The position numbers and the translations under genes were made by a program. From Chloranthus sessilifolius (lineage: Eukaryota; Streptophyta; Magnoliopsida; Chloranthales; Chloranthaceae): a stretch of DNA of 64,000 nucleotides. Numbering within the stretch: position 1 is the first letter of the stretch; every line of letters starts with the position of its first letter. Of this stretch, positions 22,414 to 32,130 are shown in pieces. The stretch is from NCBI GenBank assembly GCA_021018995.1, contig CM037593.1, positions 42,421,810-42,485,809 of the forward strand. The letters are read 5' to 3'. A model generated the notes under the pieces. The model was given only the letters and a program-made list of their open reading frames with translations, searched no databases and had not been told where the DNA came from.

Positions 22414-22756
22414 TACATCATCGGATAAATCGTGAATAAAAGTTTTGATAAGTATCTTACTGATATTCTCGTGTCATGTAACTATTATCCGATGCGACCT
22501 TAGCAACTCACAGTAACATTGTTAAAAAGCGTCATATGTTTGAATATGGAATCATGTTGATCGGATGATCCATATTTCTCCTCGTACTATATTTTCTCCA
22601 TCGAAACCATCTTTTGATGCACTACAATTAGAATTTTTCACCATTTCACAAACGTTCTCATAAAAACCATGTGATCATTCAAATCATGAAGGGCTTCGAG
22701 AATCTAATTTTACTCATGATTTCGCGAATCCACTTATCGAGGGTTTGAATTTCGCT

Positions 22757-22768
22757 TTGACACCAATT
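22757..22768 (-). other. Element F primer-binding site
   Basis: Minus strand TTGGTGTCAAAGCG borders the 5' LTR. It resembles the iMet PBS TGGTATCAGAGC with two differences. Confidence 0.65.
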
Positions 22769-23455
22769 TGATGCAATATAAACGCTAAAACCTGACAATA
22801 ATTAAGAAGGTAAAAGGAAAAGATAGGATTTCAAGGCTTCACACCAAGGATTTCAAGGCTTCACACCAAATATGTACGTCAGCTTTGCACAGATAAAGTG
22901 AAGATTCGTGCCTCGAGTTTTAAAAGATTCACTGTTTCGATTGAAAATTCTTCACAAGTTCTCTAAGATTTGCACAAAAGCAAGCTCTCAATTTCATTCA
23001 TCAATCAACTATCTAAAATAAAATCTTTACATGGCTTTATATAGGTTAAGAAAAAGCCCTAACTACATATAAAGTTTGAAATAATAAAGTCCTAGAACAA
23101 TTAAAACTCAAAATGACAAGCTTTTGCCTAAAATTCGTGTAGCCGCCAATTCCCAGACAACTTTCACAGACGTTTGTTATATGACCACGAATGTCCATCA
23201 TGAACAGTGTGCAAAAAAACAGAACGATATATAAATTACGGATGTCCTTGATCATGGACGTCTTTGGTCCTTACCATAATTTTCAGAAGCACATTTTTCT
23301 TTTTCATCCGTTCTGGAACCCACAGACATTCTTCTCAGAACGACGACTCTTTCACAAGACGTTTGAAAGCCCATTCATAGGTCCACTTTCTCTTTGATCT
23401 CCTCTTCTCCTCGACCTTGCCACTATTTTAACATGTGGATCTAAATTCTACATCA
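22769..23455 (-). repeat. Element F 5' LTR
   Basis: Paired with 21162-21858, with visible substitutions and short indels between the two. Confidence 0.88.
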
Positions 23456-24367
23456 ATGTGCCACATGAAACACTATCATAGTTGTCTAATTATAAATTTG
23501 TAAAGGTGTCGTTTTTAAGGACCTGTGCAACATGAAACACTATCTTAGCTATCTAATTTTAAAGTCGTATATTTTCTTTATTAGTTAAGGACAAACATTA
23601 TCAAATTGACCTAATAACCGACCTGCTTGACCTGAGTTTTTGACAGGGCCGCACTAATAAAAATGACCTTTGATTGAAGGGCATGTTGCAAAGATCTTGA
23701 GTGGAAAAGATTGATACGAAACACAAACTCTATCATCTGGTTCATACAGTTAAGGCCCATCATCTAATTAATGGTTGACTACGATAAATCCAATGATAAA
23801 GACCGTGTTTGCTGCCACTCTCTCACATCAAAGATCTTTACATCGTGCACATCAGATCAGGCGGCTTAGATGTTGTTTCAAGTGGCACAGGTCTAAAAAT
23901 AATGAAGTTTTTATTTTGAGAATATGTGCCACAGCACAAATTCCAAGAAGTCGCTCCTTTTTTAATAATGTAAAGATTGTTGATATTGAAAATTGGCATG
24001 AAACATGACCTCTATAATCTGATTCAACAGCCAACAATTGAATTAGATGACCTTTAGTAGTGTTGAATCATATCTTCAAGTTTGCGTTTCGTGTCAATCT
24101 TTGGCAGTAAAGGTCTTTACATTGCCGCATTCAAATAAAATGGCTAACATACTGTTTCAAGTGGCACGGGTCCCAAACAATCAAAGCTTTTTTAATCAGC
24201 AAAAACTCAAGGCTTTTTTACTAGAATTAAGTGTAACATAGGTCTTAAATGCAAGTTGTCGCATCTCGTTTCAAAGTTGTGTTTAAGAACTGCAAGTAAT
24301 GGTTCTCTTTAAAATGTTATGCATAGCCATGCTCATAATGCCTAACACCCTCTATTTTGAACTTGTT
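23456..24367. repeat. Degenerate direct repeats between F and B
   Basis: No gene found. Just after F, a roughly 75-bp segment (ACATGAAACACTATC...TCTAATT) occurs twice in tandem. From about 23690 two diverged copies of a roughly 270-bp unit share GTTTCAAGTGGCACRGGTC, the nearby GATCTTTACAT/GGTCTTTACAT, and a TTGRYAYGAAACA motif. A third partial copy may follow. The origin is not recognised. Confidence 0.45.
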
Positions 24368-24722
24368 TGTGACAACTCGACTTTTCCCATTTCTGTATAT
24401 AGGAAAGGTCGTGTTGTCGGATCACCAAACATGATCCTGTCATATAAGTGCACCGTGTACAAAGTGTTTACAATTGCGGAAGCGTAATTTTAACTCTGAG
24501 AAAGAGAACATATGTCAGATAATTGATATTCATTTACTGTCTAAAAGTAGGAATATATACAATAACAAGATATAAACAAAAGCTATATATAGCTTTCCAC
24601 CGATAACGGCTACCCGTCATCTAAACAGTGGAAAGAAGACATATACATGAAGTACCGAATATCTAAAATATACTACTATTTATATATGTTTTAAAACAAA
24701 ACTCTCTCTCTCTCTCTCTAAC

Positions 24723-24842
24723 CTATTTAGGAAAGAAGTCCTCAGCAGAACCTTCCTCCTCGTCCTCCTCGTCCTCCTCCTCGGGCTGGTAGGTAGGATC
24801 AACTTCGTGCTCAGAGTCACAAGTAATATCTGCAGCTAAGAC
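24723..24842 (-). other. Conserved acidic open frame in the B 3' LTR
   Basis: The minus strand encodes VLAADITCDSEHEVDPTYQP, then an uninterrupted E/D run and GSAEDFFPK, stop TAG at 24723-24725. It follows an acceptor-like TCTTAG and has no ATG. The core D-P-T-Y-Q-P-E-E matches the A/C frame D-P-D-Y-Q-P-E, at the same distance from the LTR end (about 360-470 bp). In the 5' LTR (33958-34080) the frame carries a stop (TY*PEEE) and a shift. Confidence 0.45.
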
Positions 24843-25184
24843 ATGAAGTCGTAAGATGAGCTATCATCGAAGCTCAGCAGGAAAAAATTTTAATGTTACT
24901 TTATATGTTAGATTTCCAATTTACGTCTAGATGCATAGATTTCAATTGAGGCACATTATATCTTATTTATTTTAGTAACATGTAGCATTTAGTATAAACA
25001 AGCACTACATCATGCAAATCTGCACAAGAAATAAATTATACAAAACAGTGATCATGCTGACAGATTCATGTTGAACATATATGAGGAATCATGTTTCATA
25101 TTAAACAAATACAAGGAATCATGCTGAAACAAGACATCAAACTGAAGAAAGAATCAAGCTTTTGAGATCAAATGTCTAGCCCCT

Positions 25185-25470
25185 GAGCTATGCTAACAGG
25201 GTCACTAACACCAAGAAATCAAGCCCTTGAGCTATGTTATCAAGGTCAGTTGATACGAGACAAGTCAATCCTCTGAGCTAAGTTAGCAAGGTCACTTGGT
25301 ACGAGACGAGTCAAGCCCCTAAGCTAAGTTAGCAAGGTCACTTAGTACGAGACGAGTCAAGCCCCTGAGCTAAGTTAGTAAGGTCACTTGGTACAAGACG
25401 AGTCAAGCTCCCGAGTTAGCGGGATTACTTGCCAAGCTCCCGAGTTAGCAGGATCACTTGTTACAAGACG
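25185..25470. repeat. 46-bp tandem array in the B 3' LTR
   Basis: Six to seven units built on GAGCTAAGTTAGCAAGGTCA and TTGGTACGAGACGAGTCAAG; the last units are shortened. The same array is at 34395-34710 in the other LTR. It lies inside the candidate leader intron (26220 to about 24836). Confidence 0.85.
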
Positions 25471-26327
25471 AAACAAAGATGTATACATGATATCAAAGAT
25501 AACAGGACATGAACAATGCATGCTAACATGTATGCAAGAACATCATGAACAGATCATATACCAAAACTATTTTGAATAACTGAACTCAGATGATCATATA
25601 CTAGCATAATCATTGATCATCATGTATCTAAGCTGAACTAGCATCATAATCATGCAAAGCATACATCGAGCCCAAAGCTTTATAAATTGATCTAACACCA
25701 TCAGTCATATTCATACATCGAAAACTAGCATGTGTATACATTATTATACGTTGTATTTAAACTATTCTTTCATCACGATTCATAAACCTTCCTCTAAACT
25801 CATCAATATTATCATCATGCATACATATTTATCTGTTGGTCTATATCATATCAACTAATTTAGTTTGACAATATTCCTAACATACTAACATATGTCGAGT
25901 TGATCTTATTGAACTTATATGCTTATGATCATGTATCAACTTAAAACTGAATTTGCATATGCTCATACATCGAGCTGATTTGATCATAAGCATGCATTCA
26001 TTTCAACTGACATTCATTTGAACCGACTTACTATCATCACAACAGACGTATAGATTAAACTGACAAATCATCATTACAGCAGATGTATAGCCTCATATAT
26101 ATATACAATCCATATGTCTGATTTTAGCATGGTCTTGAGCAAAATAATTATATACTATCACGTACGATCTAAGATGCGAAGAAGAAACTAATTAGAAGGT
26201 AGCAAGGTAAAATTCCCTACCTTAGCTCATATCCGACTTGTTACGTATGCTTGCACATTCAAACTAGATCCCTTGGTACGATCTCATCATGTGCACCAAC
26301 ACCTATTAGTTATGTATATCGTTTTTA

Positions 26328-26328
26328 G

Positions 26329-26355
<27 letters not shown>
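26328..26355. repeat. (AT)n microsatellite
   Basis: Uninterrupted TA dinucleotides. The matching tract in the other LTR is at 35557-35590, where about 45 bp next to it have been lost. Confidence 0.9.
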
Positions 26356-26363
<8 letters not shown>

Positions 26364-26477
26364 TTCTGGGTCACCTATACGTCAAATAGGTCTCATATAT
26401 GGGCACTACCCATGAGATTTAATGTAGTGCACAACAACCCAAACCCAAGGCTCAACGTAGTCACTGCACATGCCTAA

Positions 26478-26830
26478 CACAGGCTTGCCTCAGCAAGCAA
26501 CAGGGTTGCCTCTTGCCGAGGCAAGTCTCTCTGGCTTGTCTCAGCTTACCTCAAATTGTTACTAATTTTTGAGCTATTAAACGTTAGATTCATAAATTTA
26601 TTAAATCATAAAAGTTATAGGGCTCGTTGTCCTCTTTCCAACACATCAAGAATCGCTCCAATCAGAGTTCGGAGTCAAAAGTTATGACTAAACTACTAAA
26701 CAGTCGTTAAGGCATAGGGTTGCCTGGGCAAGGACATGCTTGCCGAAGGCAAGCCACTCAGCCAACAACTTGTCGTGGCAACTAAAGCCTTGCCGTGGCA
26801 AGCCTGTCAGGCTTGGCTTGTTGTGTGCTT
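26478..26830. repeat. TTGCC/GGCAA palindrome cluster in the B LTR
   Basis: Repeated short inverted motifs such as CTTGCCTCGGCAAG, CTTGCCGAGGCAAG and TTGCCGTGGCAAG. A second cluster is at 27722-27835; the other LTR has matching clusters at 35668-35740, 35915-36010 and 36905-37045. Confidence 0.8.
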
Positions 26831-28484
26831 TCTTGCTCCTTTCTGACCTTTTTACCTCATGTGGTCCGCTGGATCTTCTACCCTACATATTTATTATATT
26901 CTTCCTTGTATACTTTGCATAGGGAACCTAATTTTAACTATGAAATCTGCTAAGGAAGTTTCAGTATATTTGGTGGAAATTTGAACACCGAAACCTTCGT
27001 GAAAGTGACTTTCTTTGTGCTGCCAATTCGTCGGCCTCATGGAATCGACACCACAGTTCACTAATTGATTGTAAAATAAGTCAATTGAACTAAGAGGGGG
27101 TTCGGTTTATGACATACCTTATCGTGACCTTGTGGTCATAATGATGCCAACCAAGGTTTTGAATTTGCCGATCTTGTGACTTGTGAGAACTAGGTTGCAA
27201 GAACTCGCCGAGAGCAAGGGTTCGATAGCCGAAACTCTCGCGACCGAATCGTAGGGTCGCTTGAAAACTCATGGGTTCGAATCCATGGTTTGAATAGGTT
27301 GGAAATGGAAGTGGGTTTGAGCTATAAGAAAAGATATTTTTCTGATTTTACTTGGCTTTTGTTTTTCACGGAGTCTGTGTGCTATAAAATAAGGTTGAAG
27401 CAGGAAGAAGAAGAATGCTCTATCGATTTTTGTAGCAAGTTTAGCTACACTTTGCATGCATGGGAGTCAAAAATGACTCATGCGGCCGTGGAGTAAGGGG
27501 GCGATACAAAACAGCTTATAAGCTGTTAAGGGCTGGAATCTCATGTCTTGCTAGCCTTGGGTTTTTAAGTGTATACTCATATAAGCCAAAACAGGCATGT
27601 TTTGCATATAAAGCTAATATACTAGTTAAGTATATTAACCAGCAAGCTTGTCTTTAGTGTACATCAAGTACACTTATCTTTTCAATATTAATAGAAGATT
27701 TAAGGTTTGCTTTATTTTAATTGCTTGCCTCAAGTTGTAGAGGCAACCACACTTGCTTGCCTCAGGTGCCGAGGCAACTGATTTCACTTGCCTCAGTTGC
27801 CGAGGTAAGGCCATCAGGCCTTGGTTGGTATTTTTCTCCATGCACTACTAGGTATTGGATCAAAGGATTGACACCCCTCAGTGCCTAGCAGTCCCATGCA
27901 TTATTTAAAATTGTGTTACGTAAATTTTCATCCTTAGGAGGGCTCCGAATATTTTACTTCTTACTAAACCTATGATCACCCGTTGTTTCTAATATTGGGT
28001 CACTAAGGCTCCACTATTTAACAGTCATCATCAAAATTCTAAGTCAGTTCTTTGTGTCACATTTTTGGCACAAGCCTGACCCTACTCGAGTCCGTACTCG
28101 ATGTTGTCAGGATAAAAATGTGGCAGCTGTTACATTCTCCCCTACTTCAGGGATTTTTGTCCTCGAAAATAAAAGAAGGTGGGGAAGTGAGATAAGATTC
28201 GGTTATATGTTGAAAGCATATCCCATTATAATATAGAGTAAACATGGCTAGGTAATAATAAATAATAAAATAAACATATAATAAATTTAGAATAATATAA
28301 AGTAAATTGAATCATGTGCAGTATCATGTGCCAGTATATAGTGCATTAAAATCTAATATCCATCTATTTCTCTACTTCTAATTTATACATAATTATACGG
28401 GCAATGCATACGAAACTTTTATATATCTCATATGCAGTAAGTTATTCTAACAAATTCAATAAACAATTTAACTCAAGGAAATAA

Positions 28485-28900
28485 ATGGGGATACTGACTG
28501 CGAATATCAGCTTTGCGTTCCCAGGTAGCCTCATGAGAACCGTGATTCTTCCATTGGACCAATACGAGTGGAATACGTTTTATTCTCAAGATTTGGTCTT
28601 TGCGATCCAAAATCTAAGTTGGCTCTTCGGTCACTGTCAAATCTTCCTGGACATCAAGTGGTTGATAATCCAACACATGTGCTGGATCACTGATATACTT
28701 CCTCAACATAGACATGTGGAATACGTCGTGTATGTTGGATAAGTATGGAGGTAATGCAACTCGATATGCCACCTCACTAACTCTGCCCAAGACTTGAAAT
28801 GGTCCGACGTAGCGAGGACTTAACTTGCCTTGTTTCCCAAATCGCATCACGCCCTTTGTCGGAGATATTTTAATAAATACATGATCGCCAATCTATCATA
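28485..28900 (-). pseudogene. Element B integrase C-terminus and chromodomain
   Basis: 28614-28850 encodes FGKQGKLSPRYVGPFQVLGR and ALPPYLSNIHDVFHMSMLRK. After an in-frame TAG (Gln codon in element A) it continues ILDRKDQILRIKRIPLVLVQ, then WKNHGSHEATWERKADIR, the chromodomain core. Its end is near 28485. Confidence 0.85.
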
Positions 28901-30024
28901 GAGATGTTAGAAATATAATATACATAATTTAATTCCTATATCAATTATACAAATAGGTGTGTTTCATTACCTGAAAATCAATATTAATTCCTTTGAGATC
29001 GGCATAACTCTTCTGCTAACTCTGAGCACTCTTCAGTTGCTCACGAATGACGTGTACAACCATATTGGTACTTTTTATCAAGTCAGGGCCCAAAATAAGA
29101 CGTTCACCAGCTTCTTCCTAGTTAATCGGAGATTTATATCGGCGTCCCTACAGTGCTTCGAATGGTGCCATGTCGATGCTCAACTGGAAGCTGTTATTGT
29201 ATGCGAATTTGATCAGAGGTAAGTGCTTATCCCATGTTCCTTGGAAATCTAGCATACAGGCCCTTAACATGTCTTTTATTACTTGATTTACTCTTTTCGT
29301 ATGTCCGTCGTTCTGAGGATGAAATGTAGAACTGAATTCTAACATACCCATTCCTTCCGAAAAACTCTGTCAGAATCGGGAGGTATATAACGGATCGCGA
29401 GTTGGCACGATACTCACTGGTATCCCATGTAGTCGAACTATCGCTCTCAGATAGACATCGACCAACGTTGATGTCGTATACGGCATACTGTAGGGTAAGA
29501 AATGTGCTGATTTGGTGAGATGATCAACGATCACCCAAATCGCACTGAAACCCTTCTGTGTATGTGGTAAGCCAAGGATAAAATTCATGGAAATTTTCTC
29601 TCATTTCCACTCTGGTATGGGCAGTGGCTGTAACAGACTAGCGGGATGCTTGTGTTCGACCTTTACTTACTGGCAGATCAAACATTTCACAACATGTTTC
29701 GCCACTTCTCGCTTCAAGCCACTCCACCAAAATGTCTTCCTTAAGTCCTGATACATTTTTATGTTACCAAGATGAATGACATAAGCTGACTTGTGAGCTT
29801 CGTCAAAAATTTTGTGACACAAAGTACTATCATTCAGTACACATACTCGATCTTGAAATAATAAGGACCTATCGTCCTTAATCAAAAAGTTTGGCTGGAG
29901 CTCGCTGAGTACTCCCTGTCTAATGGCGATAAGCTTTGCATCATGCATCTGAAGTTCTCTGATCCTATCGAAGAGTATGGATTGGGTCATAACTGTAGCA
30001 AGCAAACCTCCATTTGCTGTCGCC
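28901..30024 (-). pseudogene. Element B integrase, broken
   Basis: The zinc region at 29667-29830 has HKSAYVIHLGNIKMYQDL and CLICQ. The core has WVIVDHLTKSAHF (first Asp) and TRDPLYTSRF (second Asp) at 29370-29588. The third site at 29148-29351 reads FHPQNDGHTKRVNQ, so the catalytic Glu is Lys. FAYNNSFQLSIDMAPFEAL follows. It is inactive. Confidence 0.87.
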
Positions 30025-30560
30025 CTAATAGTGGCACTGGATGACACTATGTCTCTGTAATCGTGCCACAAGATGGGATAGCTGAGCGGATGACTTTCGA
30101 ATAAGCGCAGTAGTAATTACATTAGCTCTGTCGGGATGGTACTGGATAGAATAGTCATAGTCCTTCAAGAACTCCATCCATCTTCTCTGCCTCATATTCA
30201 ATTCTTTCTGGGTAAAAAGATACTTGAGACTTTTGTGATCAGTAAAAATCTTGAAGGTTGCACCATACAGGTAGTGCCTCCTAATTTTCAATGCAAAAAT
30301 GACCACTGCTAACTCCAGGTCATGAGTGGGGTAGTTCTTCTCGTGATCTTTTAACGGTTGGGAACCATATGCAATCACACGTTCCCTTTGATTCAATACA
30401 CAACCTAACACACTGTACGAGGCATCACTGAATACCACAAAACCACCACTGCCTGATGGTATTACGAGAACTGGTGCAGAAGTGAGTCTTCGTTTTAACT
30501 CCTGGAGGCTCTACTCACATGCCTCTTTCCACTCGAATTTGACATTCGTTTAAGTGAGCT
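30025..30560 (-). pseudogene. Element B RNase H
   Basis: 30025-30438 is open and carries [14 protein letters not shown] (Asp), [11 protein letters not shown] (Glu) and [12 protein letters not shown] (Asp), so three catalytic acids remain. Near the end, the usual A-D-A-L-S-R reads TTALIRKSS, losing the last acidic position. Confidence 0.85.
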
Positions 30561-30599
30561 GCGTGAGTGGTCCAGCAAGCTTTGAAAACCCTTCAACAA

Positions 30600-31330
30600 A
30601 ATGTCGATAATACCCTACGAGACCTAGAAAACTTTAGATCCCGGTTGTGGATGCTTCCATTGCACTACAACCTCTATCTTAGCAGGATCTACGGTAATAC
30701 TGGCTTCGGAAATGACATGCCCCAGAAAACTAACTTGATTCAACCAGAAGTAACATTTACTAAATTTCACATACAATTGAGAATCTCTCAATGTTTGTAA
30801 AGCAAAATACAGATGATCTTCGTGCTCTGCTCTCGTCTTTGAGTAGATGAGAATATCGTCGATGAATACTACGATACACTGATCTAGGTAAGACTTGAAG
30901 ACTCGATTCATCAAGTCCATAAAGGATGCAGGAGCATTGGTCAACCCAAAGGGCATGACGAGAAACTCGTAATGACCATATCATGTTCGAAAGGTTATCT
31001 TTGAAATATCGTTAGCTTTTACTTCCATCTGATTATACCCCGATCGTAAGTTAATCTTTAGAAACCATTGTGCACCTTGTAATTGATCGAAGAGATCGTC
31101 GATTCTGGGGAGCGGATAACGCTTCTTAATCGTCAGTTTATTTAATTGACGATAGTCAATGCAAAGACGCATTGACCCATCTTTCTTCTTCACAAATAAT
31201 ACCGGTGTGCCTCATGGAGGCACACTCAGTCTGATAAACCCTTTGTCCAAAAGCTTTTATAACTGCTTCTTGAGTTCATTCAATTTTGCAGGTGCCATTC
31301 GATACGACGCCTTTCATACTGGCTCAGTAC
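30600..31330 (-). pseudogene. Element B reverse transcriptase
   Basis: 30981-31193 has [20 protein letters not shown] and [15 protein letters not shown] (usual K-I-D changed to K-I-N, removing the first catalytic Asp). 30624-30956 has [17 protein letters not shown] and the intact box [11 protein letters not shown], then [20 protein letters not shown]. There is a frameshift near 30970. Confidence 0.87.
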
Positions 31331-31948
31331 CCGGGGCTAAATCAATGGTGAAATCCACTTCCCTGTCAGGCGGTAATCTTGGCAACTCATCAGGGAAGAC
31401 ATCAGGGAATTCACAGGTAATCGACACATCTAAAAGTGAAACTTTCTTTTCTTCTTGTTTGTGACTTTGGATGAACGGCAGATACCCTTGAGCACCCTCA
31501 TCAAGTAATCGCCGTGCTCGAATCGTTGAAATGAAAGGAAGTATCGTTGACTGTACACCGAAAAGTGTAGCTGATTTCCTTCCTTGTGGGCGGAAAGTGA
31601 TGATCTTCTTTCGACAATCAACATTTGCATGGTGGTTGAACAGCCAATCCATACTAAGGATTACGTCGAATCCTTGCATATCGAGTAAGATCAAGTCAAC
31701 TACTGCTTCGTATTCCCAGTAATCTTTGATTAAGACTATAATGGATCGATATACAATGTCAGTCGTGACAGATTGTCCAGTCAGAACTGACATGTCCAAT
31801 ATAAAGTCGAGATGTTCTGGAGTGGCTCCCAACTTTCCCAACTTTTCTGCAAACCGCGGTGTGACAAATGAATGTGTCGATCTAGAATCTACCAAAACTT
31901 GTGCCTCATACAACAAGTAGGCATCCTTTGGATACAATTGCAAGGTAC
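31314..31948 (-). pseudogene. Element B protease and link to RT
   Basis: An open frame of over 200 codons. After the candidate acceptor it reads TLQLYPKDAYLLYEAQVLVD, then SRSTHSFVTPRFAEKLG, where the active site D-S-G is D-S-R. It continues VDLILLDMQGFDVILSMDWL and CEFPDVFPDELPRLPPDREV, leading into RT. It is probably inactive because of the Gly-to-Arg change. Confidence 0.87.
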
Positions 31949-32130
31949 CTAAGACATAGATTTACTAGTGTTTGCTAAATTGTTTCCACTTAATAAACTA
32001 TATATCTATCATTTCTAAATTGATGAAAAGCAACAATTATACTAGATGCACAAATATATAAACTATTTAACTAAATGCACCTTCTTTATCAAAAATAAAA
32101 TTAAATAATTGGTACCTACAATTCATGTAC
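31949..32130 (-). other. Candidate 182-nt intron between gag and pol of element B
   Basis: Minus-strand Gag reads TSNDIIQG with donor ATTCAAG|GTACAT at 32130. The AT-rich segment ends TCTATGTCTTAG at 31949, and the following exon continues in frame as T-L-Q-L-Y-P. Retention gives TGA two codons after the split Gly codon. The position equals that in element A (8752-8897), although the internal sequence differs. Confidence 0.75.

Larger units (their letters stand above)
21162..23455 (-). mobile_element. Short non-autonomous LTR element F (TRIM/LARD-like)
   Basis: LTRs 21162-21858 (697 bp) and 22769-23455 (687 bp) begin TGATGCA and end GCATCA/ACATCA. The internal part is only 910 bp. On the minus strand a PPT (AAAGGAGGGGGAA) abuts the left LTR and a PBS-like TGGTGTCAAAGC abuts the right LTR, so it is read right to left. 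Flanking 5-mers ACGTG and ATGTG differ by one C/T. No pol domain was found, so it must have depended on enzymes of another element. Confidence 0.85.
1..23600 (+). mobile_element. Old Ty1/copia relic E, host of the left nest (pieces only)
   Basis: Four separated stretches read as one copia element on the + strand: 1-251 and 13016-13820 (Gag), 20743-21161 (protease and start of the GAG-pre-integrase region), and possibly the first bases after 23455. Removing element A with one copy of its flanking 5-mer restores a continuous Gag reading frame through TM|MTW. Removing element D restores VVESSIYGSSLSQWIID, which leads into the protease. This proves E was in place before A, D and F inserted. No LTR, RT or integrase core of E was recognised in the window, so its ends are unknown and the end coordinate is nominal. 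Confidence 0.75.
24368..28134 (-). repeat. Element B 3' LTR
   Basis: 3767 bp, paired with 33597-37346. It contains the acidic frame (24723-24842), a 46-bp tandem array, an (AT)n tract (26328-26355), GGCAAG/CTTGCC palindrome clusters, a donor-like CTAAG|GTAGGG (26220) and a donor-like GATAAG|GTATGT (27117). Confidence 0.92.

Noticed and set aside
27090-27457. Two overlapping minus-strand frames of about 60 codons in the B LTR
   Set aside because: Not kept with the same starts and stops in the second LTR (36270-36480); probably untranslated leader.
32100-32122. Second GTAG|GTACC site inside the B intron-like segment as alternative splice site
   Set aside because: Using it would not restore the conserved T-L reading frame into the protease as cleanly as the site at 31949; kept only as a possible decoy.
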